Positions 31,642 to 39,384 of a stretch of DNA of 64,000 bases are shown here, one piece after another. How positions within the stretch are numbered: the first letter of the stretch is position 1; each line of letters opens with the position of its first letter. Below the pieces are notes generated by a model that saw nothing but the letters and a program-made list of their open reading frames with translations, did not search any database and was not told where the DNA came from. This stretch comes from Streptococcus suis 10581 (GTDB lineage: Bacteria; Bacillota; Bacilli; Lactobacillales; Streptococcaceae): assembly GCA_000440235.1 (NCBI GenBank), contig ALKQ01000004.1:45254-109253 (forward strand), read 5' to 3'. A program made the position numbers and the translations under genes.

Positions 31642-31911
31642 TAGTCTTTCATTTTATCTTTTATTGCTTAGATGTATGAGGGAACTCCGTTTCCTTATCT
31701 CCAACTTCAAATAATTTCAGATTATTTGAACTCGCTTTGCTGCACTCGACAGCTGTGACTTGCTATCGCAAGTAATATTTCCAGCCTTGCACAGACTGTT
31801 GGTCTGTGCAAGCTATCTGCAGCTTGTGATGCGAACTTTATTCGCTCTATTTCCGACCTCCAAAGGTTTCCCAAACCTTTGGAGCTAGTACAAAAGCAAA
31901 CTGAAAGACTA
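31642..31911 (+). repeat. multi-hairpin intergenic element after pheT
   Basis: The 320-nt gap downstream of pheT contains no gene. It is packed with perfect hairpins: 31706-31715/31721-31730 (10 bp), 31758-31763/31768-31773 (6 bp), 31786-31796/31802-31812 (11 bp), 31831-31835/31841-31845 (5 bp) and 31858-31869/31873-31884 (12 bp, CCC loop). A 10-bp pair TAGTCTTTCA/TGAAAGACTA (31642-31651, 31902-31911) closes the whole block. It could be a structured 3'UTR, an independent RNA or a mobile intergenic repeat. Confidence 0.7.
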
Positions 31912-31919
31912 TACTACTA

Positions 31920-31947
31920 AATCCTAGTCAGCGGGCTAGGATTTTTT
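31920..31947 (+). terminator. intrinsic terminator upstream of the DUF2087 gene
   Basis: AATCCTAG/CTAGGATT stem (31920-31927, 31936-31943), 8-nt loop, and a six-T run. The next ribosome site (GGAGGGAG) starts directly after the T-run. Confidence 0.8.
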
Positions 31948-31957
31948 GGAGGGAGAT

Positions 31958-32224
31958 ATGAACACTCAAGATATTCACGAAAAATTTTTCCGAGATGGGA
32001 AGTTACTTGTTATTCCTAAGAAGTTGAAAAGTAAGCAGGTCTTGTTTGCCTATTTACAAGAAGAGTTGGCTAAGAAAGGCTCGGCATTCACCGAAAAAGA
32101 AGTCAATGCTTTTCTAGCTGAAGTCTATGATGATTATGCTATTTTAAGACGCTATTTGGTAGATTATGGCTACTTATCGCGTGATCAGTATGGTTTGGAA
32201 TACAGGGTAGAAGAAAAGAGATGA
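31958..32224 (+). CDS. DUF2087-domain protein
   Basis: Small soluble protein of 88 residues with the DUF2087 pattern (PKKLKSKQVLFAYLQEELAKKG ... EVNAFLAEVYDDYAILRRYLVDYGYLSRD). DUF2087 often forms the C-terminal part of small regulators; no DNA-binding domain is present here, and function is unknown. ATG 31958 follows GGAGGGAG; an upstream in-frame TTG at 31946 lies inside the terminator T-run and ribosome site, so it is rejected. Confidence 0.8.
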   Translation: MNTQDIHEKFFRDGKLLVIPKKLKSKQVLFAYLQEELAKKGSAFTEKEVNAFLAEVYDDYAILRRYLVDYGYLSRDQYGLEYRVEEKR

Positions 32225-32241
32225 TTGCGGTCATCTCTTTT
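32214..32241. terminator. bidirectional terminator between convergent genes
   Basis: Perfect AAAAGAGATGA/TCATCTCTTTT stem (32214-32224, 32231-32241) with a TTGCGG loop. The left arm includes the stop codon of the DUF2087 gene, and the element ends 4 nt before the stop of the minus-strand gene, so it can serve both. Confidence 0.82.
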
Positions 32242-32244
32242 GTC

Positions 32245-32547
32245 TTACAAAATAAAGGGTTCAATCTTCAACTCTATCTGGTTGCCGTACTTGGCCAGTA
32301 AATCGTCTGCCAGGGGATGATAGAGTGTTCGTAGTTGTTCGATCTTGTCAGGGAATTGTTTGCCGATGTAGTCAAACTTGCATTCGATTGTTAAGAAAAG
32401 TTGGTGGAAGAGTTCGTTGATCTCGTTCAAGCGGGCAATCATTTCCTCATCTTCTGCTAGAAAATCAGGGATTTCTGAGCGATTGTTAACAAAACCGTCG
32501 ATGAGTTTTACGGGGAAAGAGCCGTATTCTAAGACAAATTCGTACAT
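32245..32547 (-). CDS. hypothetical protein, 100 aa
   Basis: Soluble acidic protein I do not recognise: MYEFVLEYGSFPVKLIDGF..., rich in Leu, Glu and Asp, predicted mostly helical, no membrane segment, no cysteine motif apart from a single Cys in FLTIECKFDYIG. Start ATG at 32547 has a strong ribosome site (AAAGGAG). A longer frame from 32613 would include the promoter region and is unlikely. Convergent with the DUF2087 gene and divergent from the VTC gene. Confidence 0.72.
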   Translation of the reverse strand: MYEFVLEYGSFPVKLIDGFVNNRSEIPDFLAEDEEMIARLNEINELFHQLFLTIECKFDYIGKQFPDKIEQLRTLYHPLADDLLAKYGNQIELKIEPFIL

Positions 32548-32624
32548 AGTTTTCTCCTTTGTTATCATTATGCTAATTGTAACACAGATTGAAATATGAC
32601 AAAAGAATTTCAACTTTTTTGCAG

Positions 32625-32679
32625 TTTAAGTTTTGTTTAAATTTACTTTCAGTTTCGTTTAAAGGTTATTCAGTAAACT
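32625..32679 (+). promoter_or_regulatory. four OmpR-type hexamers (CiaR-like) and -10 of the VTC/DUF4956 operon
   Basis: TTTAAG (32625), TTTAAA (32636), TTTCAG (32647) and TTTAAA (32658) are spaced at exactly 11 bp, i.e. hexamer-N5-hexamer repeats. The streptococcal CiaR site is, from memory, TTTAAG-N5-TTTAAG. Ten bp after the last hexamer, TAAACT (32674-32679) can serve as -10, the geometry of an activated promoter lacking a -35. A PhoP-type regulator is an alternative. Confidence 0.65.
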
Positions 32680-32738
32680 AAGTATTGTCATCGAGGCAGA
32701 TAACTGCTTAGAAGTTTTTAGATAAAGAGGGAAACAAC

Positions 32739-33482
32739 ATGAAAACCAGAATCGTACAAAAACAATTTAAACGTAAAGAAACAAAATATATCGTTGATAA
32801 AGAAACTTTTGCTTTGCTAGAAAAAGATTTGCAGAAATATATGGTTTCAGATGAGTTTGCAACTTCAACCATTACAAATATTTATTTCGACAATGAAGAG
32901 TTCGATATGATTCAAGATTCCATTGCTAAAAAGAATGGTCGAGAAAAAATTCGGATGCGTCTCTACGATTCTAAACCTTCTGAATCAAGTCAAGCTTTTC
33001 TTGAAATCAAGAAAAAAGAAAATAAAATTGGCTATAAATACCGTTTAACTTCAAACCCTGTTTCTGTAACAAACTATATCGAAAATGGAGTGATTGATTC
33101 CACAATCAAGGATGATAAGGTAACCTCAGAACTTGAAATGTTGAGAGAACGCTACGGGACTATTAAGCCGAAGATGTATATCTACTACGATCGCGTATCC
33201 TATAAAGGAATCGAAGACAAAAAAGTTCGCCTCACAATCGATAAGAACCTACTTTATCGAGATTACGATGTAGATGCCATGGAGGGCAAATTTGGTAAGG
33301 ACCTTTTGGATCCAACAAAAGTCATCATGGAAGTAAAAGTTCCAGAAGAACGACCTGACTGGTTGGTAGCCCTACTCGAAAAATACCAGATCGAAAAACA
33401 ATCATTTTCAAAGTATGGCAATGCCTATAAGCTTGCCCACAACATTACAGGAGAGGAAGTAAGTCAACATGCAGCTGTTTAA
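32739..33482 (+). CDS. VTC-domain protein (polyphosphate polymerase-like)
   Basis: Cytosolic protein of 247 residues with the VTC tunnel-fold pattern: QFKRKETKYIVDKETF near the start, Arg/Lys-rich strands (REKIRMRLYDSKP, FLEIKKKENKIGYKYRL) and LTIDKNLLYRDYD, EVKVPE near the C-terminus. In yeast VTC the basic tunnel polymerises polyphosphate; in bacteria the activity of these stand-alone proteins is largely untested. It overlaps by 14 nt with a DUF4956 membrane protein gene, a frequent partner. No CotH homologue is next to it here. Confidence 0.85.
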   Translation: MKTRIVQKQFKRKETKYIVDKETFALLEKDLQKYMVSDEFATSTITNIYFDNEEFDMIQDSIAKKNGREKIRMRLYDSKPSESSQAFLEIKKKENKIGYKYRLTSNPVSVTNYIENGVIDSTIKDDKVTSELEMLRERYGTIKPKMYIYYDRVSYKGIEDKKVRLTIDKNLLYRDYDVDAMEGKFGKDLLDPTKVIMEVKVPEERPDWLVALLEKYQIEKQSFSKYGNAYKLAHNITGEEVSQHAAV

Positions 33483-34146
33483 CAGTATATTTTCAACTGC
33501 CAATAGCAGTATCACCTTAACACAGATGGCTATGGTCTTTGCAGTCAGTCTGTCTATGGGGGTACTCTTAGCAGCTGTTTATAAATATAAATCCAATTAT
33601 ACTAAGGAATTTGTCATCACACTAAGTCTAATGCCGGCATTGATTGCTGTTATCATTGCATTAGTTAATGGTAACTTGGGAGCGGGTGTTGCGGTAGCAG
33701 GGACTTTCAGTCTTATTAAATTCCGCTCAGCAGCAGGTTCTTCGAAGGAAATGCTTGCAGTCCTCTTAGCGATGGCTATCGGTCTAGCGACAGGAATGGG
33801 CTTCCTAGGTTTGGCTGTCTTTATGACGGTCATCCTATCTGCTTGTATCTTGATTTTTGAAAATATTAGCTTTGCCCAAGTTAATCAAAATCGTCGACAT
33901 CTCTTGGTAACAGTGCCAATGAATTTTGACTACGACCAATTTTTTGAGAAACAATTTGGTGCATCCTGCAAGCAAGCAGATCTCATTTCCCTTAAGTACA
34001 AAAAGAAAAAAGAAGCACTGATCTTAGAATATCAAGTTCTCCTTGATAAGAAGATTACAGACAAACGTTTGGTAGATACAGTATTGTCAGCCGGTCCCTT
34101 GGATGTCGTATTGAACAAGCAAATGCCGAAGAAGAAGTATTTGTAA
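33469..34146 (+). CDS. DUF4956 membrane protein
   Basis: Membrane protein of 225 residues with about four helices (residues 17-115) followed by a soluble C-terminal domain of about 100 residues (RRHLLVTVPMNFDYDQFFEKQ...). The motif NGNLGAGVAVAGTFSLIKFRSA between helices is characteristic of DUF4956. It is translated from within the VTC gene (ATG 33469 behind GAGAGGAAGT), so the two proteins are probably made in step and work together at the membrane. Function unknown. Confidence 0.87.
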   Translation: MQLFNSIFSTANSSITLTQMAMVFAVSLSMGVLLAAVYKYKSNYTKEFVITLSLMPALIAVIIALVNGNLGAGVAVAGTFSLIKFRSAAGSSKEMLAVLLAMAIGLATGMGFLGLAVFMTVILSACILIFENISFAQVNQNRRHLLVTVPMNFDYDQFFEKQFGASCKQADLISLKYKKKKEALILEYQVLLDKKITDKRLVDTVLSAGPLDVVLNKQMPKKKYL

Positions 34147-34155
34147 TATCAAAGA

Positions 34156-34180
34156 AGCCCTGGATTTCCAAGGCTTTTTC
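34156..34180 (+). terminator. terminator after the DUF4956 gene
   Basis: AGCCCTGG/CCAAGGCT stem with one mismatch (34156-34163, 34168-34175), ATTT loop, then TTTTT. Confidence 0.78.
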
Positions 34181-34193
34181 GTTTTTTATTAGC

Positions 34194-34676
34194 TTATTCT
34201 TCATAAAAATCAACGCTATAATCAAGCAGTTTGTCCCCATCATAGCGGAAGCAAGCTGAAAAGAAGGGTTTGTCCTCTAATAGCCATTCTTGAAAGTGTC
34301 TGTCCCCTTCCCAGGTTGGTTTGGAGAGCACTTGGTCATAAGGAACCCATTCTAAATCGCCTTCGTTGCAATCAATAAGATTTCCTTCAAAACCCGTAAT
34401 CTTAAAGACATAGGTGTACCAGTCTGTGTTTGGAGTAAAGTCTGGGAAGGTTATCACTCCTTTTAGAGCATGCTTCGTTACAGTAAGCCCAGTTTCCTCA
34501 AAGACTTCACGAATAGCGCAAGCCTGTGGTGTTTCGCCAGGTTCCAGTTTGCCACCAACTCCAATCCATTTACCTTGATGGACGTCATTTTCTTTCTTGT
34601 TTCGATGAAGGAGAAGAAATTCCTTACCATTATCAATGTAGCAAATCGTAGCGAGTTGGACGGGTTTCTTGGTCAT
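34194..34676 (-). CDS. NUDIX hydrolase (MutT-like, 8-oxo-dGTP diphosphatase type)
   Basis: Hydrolase of 160 residues. The Nudix box is complete: GGKLEPGETPQACAIREVFEETG (23-residue motif with R-E-x-x-E-E) at about residues 43-65. Such streptococcal proteins are annotated MutX/MutT and sanitise oxidised nucleotides; the exact substrate is inferred. ATG 34676 (MTKKPVQLATICY) is preceded by AAGGAGC. An extended -10 (TGG TATAAT on the minus strand, hexamer at 34709-34704) lies 28 nt upstream. Confidence 0.88.
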   Translation of the reverse strand: MTKKPVQLATICYIDNGKEFLLLHRNKKENDVHQGKWIGVGGKLEPGETPQACAIREVFEETGLTVTKHALKGVITFPDFTPNTDWYTYVFKITGFEGNLIDCNEGDLEWVPYDQVLSKPTWEGDRHFQEWLLEDKPFFSACFRYDGDKLLDYSVDFYEE

Positions 34677-34842
34677 AGAGGCTCCTTGTAGTTGATGTAT
34701 CCTATTATACCACAAAGGTGGGAGTAGGGACACCTGTTTGGTGCTCTGGTAGGGGACAGTTTTGGGATTAGCATACTGAAAGCCCTTTTCTGAAAACAGT
34801 TTTTGAGGTATAATAAGAACATCAAACTATTTAGGATGCACT

Positions 34843-35286
34843 ATGTCAAAACAAGAACAAATCGAACAAACAATTTATCAATTATTGGAATTATTGGGTG
34901 AAGACCCGAATCGTGAAGGTTTATTAGATACGCCTAAACGGGTCGCTAAGATGTATTTAGAAATGTTTAACGGCTTAGAAGAGGATCCCAAAGACCAATT
35001 TACAGCTGTCTTTTCAGAAGGTCATGAAGAGGTTGTTTTGGTCAAGGACATTCCTTTTCATTCTATGTGTGAACACCATTTGGTACCTTTTTATGGCATT
35101 GCCCATGTAGCTTATATTCCTAGCAAGGGCCGTGTAACTGGTCTGAGTAAGCTAGCGCGTGCAGTGGAGGTGGCAAGCCGTCGCCCTCAATTGCAGGAGC
35201 GTTTAACTCATCAAGTTGCTCATGCACTTCAAGATGCCCTTGAACCAGAAGGCGTTTTTGTCATGGTAGAAGCAGAGCATATGTGA
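34843..35286 (+). pseudogene. folE: GTP cyclohydrolase I, 3'-truncated (folE remnant)
   Basis: Would convert GTP to dihydroneopterin triphosphate, the first step of folate synthesis. Here it has 147 residues against about 185 for streptococcal enzymes. The N-terminal half and the zinc motif [13 protein letters not shown] (C76, H79) are intact, but the protein stops right after EAEHM. The next residues in the family (C-M-x-M-R-G-...) include the second zinc cysteine and are lost. The TGA stop overlaps the start of the permease remnant, so the break is a deletion joint. Promoter TATAAT at 34809-34814 and ribosome site look intact. Confidence 0.88.
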
Positions 35287-36461
35287 TGGAGGCAAGTGGA
35301 GCCACGCAGACGATTGCCAATAGCATTTTGAAAGTAATGGGAAAAGATAGTCCCTATAAGGGCTTGTTAACTATCACTTTGATTGCTTCCATTCTGACCT
35401 ATGGTGGTGTGAGTATTTTTGTAGTTATTTTTACCTTGCTTCCCCTTTCACGCCCCCTCTTTAAAGAGTTGAATATCAACTGGGCACTTTTTCCGATTCC
35501 TGTCTTTTGGGGAGCAGGAACCTACACGATGACAACTCTTCCTGGGGCACCTTCCATCCAGAATGTTATTCCGACAAAAGTTTTGGGAACTAGTTTGACC
35601 GTGGCACCAGTTATCAGTTTGGCAGCTAGCTTGACATTACTAGTATTTGGCTTACTTTACATGGCCTACTGCCTTAAGAAGAGTTTAGCAAATGGAGAAA
35701 ACTATTCTGAAGAAGAGGATGAAACTGTTGTAGTGGTTTCTGATAAGACTCCAAATCTATTTTTATCTGTTTTACCGCTCGTTAGTTTGATTGGAACAAT
35801 CTTCATTATGAACAAGGTGCCGAATGTATTAGCAATCGGTTTGCTTGTTTCAATTCTCATTTCAGCCTTAATTTTTTATCCATATTTGCCAAATCAAAAA
35901 GATATTTTGAATGCCGCGACAACGGCATCCATAGTGCCTGCTTTTGCAACTTCTAGTACAGTAGCATTTGGGACGGTGTTAACCTTGTCAGCAGGTTTTG
36001 CAGTCATTCAAGAATGGATTCAACAAATACCAGGATCACCGCTGATTAGTTTATCTGTTTCGACAGCATTGGTTAGTGGTATTATCGGTTCATCTTCTGG
36101 TGCAGTAGGTATTGCTTCAAGTAATTTCCTTCCTACCTATTTAGAAATGGGGATTAATCCAGAGTTGCTGCATCGTGTAGTAGTTGTTGCATCAGCTATC
36201 TTGACAGTTGTGCCTCAGTCTGGCGTGATGATTACCTTCCACAATCTTTCGAAATTAATACTCAATGAAAATCAAAAACAGACTAGGCGACGCAGATGCA
36301 GATAGAACTGAAGTTCATCAAATCAAGTCAACAACGTCTGATTTTGATTTTCGAAGAGTATAAGTATGAAACGTGGACTCAAGTATTCATTTATCCTAGT
36401 GACAGTTGGGCATTTGTTAGCCTTATTTGTGATTTTACTGTTGGCACCTTTGCTATATTAG
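35286..36461 (+). pseudogene. GntP-family permease remnant, 5'-truncated and interrupted by a BOX-like repeat
   Basis: Membrane transporter fragment whose first residues (MEASGATQTIANSILKVMGK) correspond to an internal region of GntP-type carboxylate/gluconate permeases, so roughly the first 80-90 residues are missing. It reads through to 36260 (HNLSKLI), where a 102-bp repeat introduces stops. After the repeat the same frame resumes with SMKRGLKYSFILVTVG and ends at TAG 36459-36461. Removing the 102 bp restores the C-terminal helix exactly. A truncated protein of about 340 residues could still be made but is very unlikely to function. Confidence 0.85.
36258..36362. repeat. BOX-like streptococcal repeat inserted in the permease remnant
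   Basis: About 105 bp, bounded by inverted repeats ATACTC...GAGTAT. The ends match over about 27 nt: left ATACTCAATGAAAATCAAAA, right (reversed) ATACTCTTCGAAAATCAAAA, both continuing to CAGAC. An ATA (or TA) is duplicated at the borders (36258-36260, 36360-36362). The minus strand, starting ATACTCTTCGAAAATC and containing GTCGCCTAG, resembles pneumococcal BOX (boxA and boxC without boxB) as I remember it. Confidence 0.82.
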
Positions 36462-36479
36462 GATTGATTAACAAACAAA

Positions 36480-36507
36480 TAAAAGCCCTGCCGAAGCAGG
36501 GCTTTTA
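36480..36507. terminator. bidirectional terminator
   Basis: Perfect 12-bp stem TAAAAGCCCTGC/GCAGGGCTTTTA (36480-36491, 36496-36507) with a CGAA tetraloop, between the permease remnant and the convergent MetE-like gene. A and T tracts on both sides allow use in both directions. Confidence 0.88.
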
Positions 36508-36529
36508 TGCACGAATAACAAGAAGTGGC

Positions 36530-37678
36530 TTAAGACCAAAACTTGTCTGCAATTTCTTGGCCTTGTTTAATTTTTGCCCACTGTTGCGGGATGGCCAATT
36601 CATTACCTGAATCACATGAAGCGAATCCACATTGATGCGACAAGTAGAGACGCTCTTTTGGAATAATCTTGCTTGCTTCCTCGAGTAATTTGTAAACACG
36701 TTCTTCATCATCCAAATCAGAAGTTTTACTTGAAAGTAGACCAAGAACGACTTCGACATTCTTGTCACGCAAGCTTTCCAAAGCCTTTAAATCACCTGCA
36801 CGTTCATCATCCCACTCAAGGAAGAATCGATCGTATTTTTGGTCACGCAGGAATTTTTCAGCAATAGCTTCGTAAGTTCCGCCAGCTGCAGAGCGACTTT
36901 CATAGTTACCACGGCAGTTGTGCGTCCAGACGGTCAAGCCAATTTCATGTCCGTAATCAATAACAGCATTATTGATAGCAACAAACTCGTCAGCCAAAGC
37001 AGCCAATGCTTCAGTATCGTCTTGTGGCAAGAAAGGTACAGGGTTAGCAGGGTCGAATAATTCCCAAAGGCAGTCATCAAACTGAACGATTTGTCCACCA
37101 GCTTCCTTGTACTGGTCTAAAAATTCCTTATAGGCAGCGATGAGCCCGGCTTTTAATTCATCACGAGTCTTGTAGACCTGATTTGGTCCAACTTGTCCAT
37201 TGAAAATTGTCAATTCATTAAAGGCATGAGCTGGACCGAAAATAGTCTGTTTGGTTACAGTTTCTCCTGCTAATTCTTTCACTTGTTTGAAAATATCAAT
37301 GAAATGGTGATTTTTTGCTGAAAGAGGAGCAGTAATACGCAATCCAATATCCTTACGTGTTTCAAAAATCTGTCCATCATGGTCTTTAAATGGATAACCA
37401 TGCTCAGCAATGTAACGCTCGATACCGTCGAAGCCCCAGAGAAAATCTAGGTGCCACATTGAACGACCAAATTCTCCATCTGTCACAATATCCAAACCGT
37501 TTTCTTTTTGTTCTGCAACAATTTTTTGGATGAGTGAAGCTTCAGTTTCTTTGTAACCATCGAAGTCATCATAGAATGGGTATTTGATGTCTTCACGAGC
37601 TTCGATTTGTCGTTTAAATTCTCCTAAGTTTGCTGGTCGAAGAAGTGAACCGACTAATTGGAATCTTGAAGTTGTCAT
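36530..37678 (-). CDS. MetE-like (YxjG/YxjH family) methyltransferase, short cobalamin-independent methionine synthase homologue
   Basis: Single-barrel relative of the MetE C-terminal domain, 382 residues. Zinc ligands are visible: His and Cys in WTHNCRGNYESRS, Glu in FLEWDDERAGD and Cys in LSHQCGFASCD. The N-terminal MetE half that binds folate is absent, so the methyl donor of these short homologues is unclear; methionine synthesis or salvage is likely. A MetR/MtaR-like palindrome 90 nt upstream supports a methionine role. ATG 37678 (MTTSRFQLVGSLLRP) has the ribosome site AAGAAAGAGAGAT. Confidence 0.87.
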   Translation of the reverse strand: MTTSRFQLVGSLLRPANLGEFKRQIEAREDIKYPFYDDFDGYKETEASLIQKIVAEQKENGLDIVTDGEFGRSMWHLDFLWGFDGIERYIAEHGYPFKDHDGQIFETRKDIGLRITAPLSAKNHHFIDIFKQVKELAGETVTKQTIFGPAHAFNELTIFNGQVGPNQVYKTRDELKAGLIAAYKEFLDQYKEAGGQIVQFDDCLWELFDPANPVPFLPQDDTEALAALADEFVAINNAVIDYGHEIGLTVWTHNCRGNYESRSAAGGTYEAIAEKFLRDQKYDRFFLEWDDERAGDLKALESLRDKNVEVVLGLLSSKTSDLDDEERVYKLLEEASKIIPKERLYLSHQCGFASCDSGNELAIPQQWAKIKQGQEIADKFWS

Positions 37679-37768
37679 ATATGTATCTCTCTTTCTTTCG
37701 TTTTAGTGATGAACCTATTCTAACTCATAAGCTATCATTTGAAAAATAGTTATTTTCATGGCAAATCC

Positions 37769-37783
37769 ATAGTTAAAAACTAT
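37769..37783. promoter_or_regulatory. MetR/MtaR-like operator between divergent genes
   Basis: ATAGTTAAAAACTAT, a perfect ATAGTT/AACTAT palindrome with an AAA centre. It matches the LysR-type methionine regulator site of streptococci (TATAGTTTnAAACTATA, from memory). It sits 86 nt upstream of the MetE-like start and 50 nt upstream of the extended -10 (TGGTATAAT, hexamer 37833-37838) of the MFS gene. Confidence 0.7.
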
Positions 37784-37880
37784 AACTAGAAAAAATAGAC
37801 GGAAATAACTTTCTATCATTTGTCAACTATGGTATAATCGAAAGTGCTGAAATCCGAACATTAGGAGACTTAGGAGAAAA

Positions 37881-39047
37881 ATGAAAAAACAATCACCCTT
37901 TATAATTGCAGGAATCGTCATGCTAGGGGTCGTGATGCGTGCCCCCTTTACAGCTTTGCCTGCTATTTTGACAGATGTGGCAGCAGGACTGGGAGTAGAA
38001 GTGAGTTCATTAGGAATTTTAACCTCTATTCCGCTCATCATGTTTGCTCTCTGTTCATCCTTAGCACCGCGTCTTGCGGCTAAGTTTGGCATGGAAAAAC
38101 TAATGGCCCTAGTCTTACTGGTTATGGTGCTGGGTTCAGGAATGCGAGTTCTCAACTTACCAGCCCTTTACATTGGTACAATGCTTGTTGGTGCTACAAT
38201 AGCATTTATTAATGTTTTGCTACCAAGTTTGGTTGCGGCTAATTTTCCAAAGAAAATTGGTCTGTATACGACGATTTATATCACTCTCATGGGGGTGGCG
38301 GCAACAGTTGCATCCATGATTGCTGTTCCAATTGTATCCTCTAGTTCTTGGGAATTCTTTATTCTATTAATTACAGGACTGGTGTTTATGGCTTTCCTAA
38401 TCTGGTTGCCTAATGTAAGAAATAACCATCGATTTGCAAGTGAGAACCAAGGAAACCAGAAATCATCTATCTGGAAAAGTAAAGCAGCGATTGCCTTTTT
38501 GATATTTGGTGGGCTACAATCAGTCCTCTACTATACAGAGATTACCTGGTTGCCAACTATTTCTCAATCAGTTGGCTTTAGTAAGGCAGAAGCAGGGCTA
38601 ATGGCTGGCTTCTTCAATATGACAGCTATTCCCATGTCTATGATTATCCCTGCAGTTCTTTCCCGTCAGACAAAAGAAATGCGTCGAAATATCATGCTGG
38701 CTATTTCATCTGTTACCTTGCTTGGTTTGGTCATGATGGCATTGATTCCGACCAATCTCATTCTTTGGTCAGCGCTTCACATTATTTTAAGTTTTTCAAA
38801 TGCAGCCCTCTTCCCCTATATGATGTTGAGCTTTACTTTGAAAACAAGCAACAGCCAGGCTACTGCCCAGTTATCAGGAATGGTGCAGACAGGTGGCTAT
38901 CTCATTGCGGCATTTGGACCAGGCCTTCTCGGTTACAGCTATCCAATCTTCGGAAACTGGATGCCATTGATTCTTGCTCTGGCTATCGTCACACTTGCCA
39001 TGATGTGGACTATTGTTCTCATTGAAAGAGAAGATATTATCTTATAA
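37881..39047 (+). CDS. MFS transporter, CynX/NimT type
   Basis: Twelve-helix major facilitator protein of 388 residues similar to the CynX/NimT (cyanate/nitroimidazole) group. The N-terminal signature is GVVMRAPFTALPAILTDVA (residues 15-33), the family motif R-x-P-x-T, and a central cytoplasmic loop lies at about 188-205. The substrate is unknown. It has its own extended -10 and ribosome site (TTAGGAGAAAA). It shares its upstream region with the MetE-like gene, so methionine-linked control is possible but unproven. Confidence 0.85.
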   Translation: MKKQSPFIIAGIVMLGVVMRAPFTALPAILTDVAAGLGVEVSSLGILTSIPLIMFALCSSLAPRLAAKFGMEKLMALVLLVMVLGSGMRVLNLPALYIGTMLVGATIAFINVLLPSLVAANFPKKIGLYTTIYITLMGVAATVASMIAVPIVSSSSWEFFILLITGLVFMAFLIWLPNVRNNHRFASENQGNQKSSIWKSKAAIAFLIFGGLQSVLYYTEITWLPTISQSVGFSKAEAGLMAGFFNMTAIPMSMIIPAVLSRQTKEMRRNIMLAISSVTLLGLVMMALIPTNLILWSALHIILSFSNAALFPYMMLSFTLKTSNSQATAQLSGMVQTGGYLIAAFGPGLLGYSYPIFGNWMPLILALAIVTLAMMWTIVLIEREDIIL

Positions 39048-39055
39048 AGTATAAT

Positions 39056-39112
39056 CCCTTAAGAAGGCTGGTATTTTTCTGTGAAAATGGCAGAGCTTCT
39101 AAGGGCTTTTTT
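39056..39112 (+). terminator. terminator after the MFS gene
   Basis: CCCTTAAGAAG/CTTCTAAGGG stem (39056-39066, 39096-39105, one bulge), long loop, followed by CTTTTTT. Confidence 0.68.
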
Positions 39113-39120
39113 GTCAAACA

Positions 39121-39147
39121 AAAAAGCTGGACATTTGCCAGCTTTTT
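39121..39147. terminator. terminator for the DUF3042 gene (usable in both directions)
   Basis: Perfect AAAAAGCTGG/CCAGCTTTTT stem (39121-39130, 39138-39147), 7-nt loop. Read on the minus strand it directly follows the DUF3042 stop codon. Confidence 0.8.
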
Positions 39148-39316
39148 AATGTGTCACACGTTTACGAGCAGCTTTTTTACGATTTTCCTCAATGAAGGCT
39201 TCTTTCTTTTCTTCTGGTTCAATGATTGTTTTGTGAACAGTGAAGACTGCGCCTGCTGCAAGAGCAACTGTAGAAAGAACACCTGTTAAGAAACCTTTAC
39301 CAAAACCTTTAGCCAT
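39146..39316 (-). CDS. DUF3042 small protein, 56 aa
   Basis: Small protein starting MAKGFGKGFLTGVLSTVALAAGAVF, one N-terminal hydrophobic helix (about residues 8-26) followed by a highly charged helix (EPEEKKEAFIEENRKKAARKR). It matches the DUF3042 pattern of streptococci and lactobacilli; function unknown. Start ATG 39316 is behind AAAGGAGAAAT; longer upstream frames lack a ribosome site. Divergent from miaA. Confidence 0.85.
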   Translation of the reverse strand: MAKGFGKGFLTGVLSTVALAAGAVFTVHKTIIEPEEKKEAFIEENRKKAARKRVTH

Positions 39317-39384
39317 AGTTATTTCTCCTTTACTTGTGTTATAATAGATTTTAGCGAAAAAACAAAATATTTTCAAGGAAAAAG

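Noticed and set aside
31638-31957. tRNA or rRNA genes in the hairpin-rich gap after pheT
   Set aside because: No cloverleaf with conserved T-arm (GGTTCGA-type) or CCA end could be made from the hairpins.
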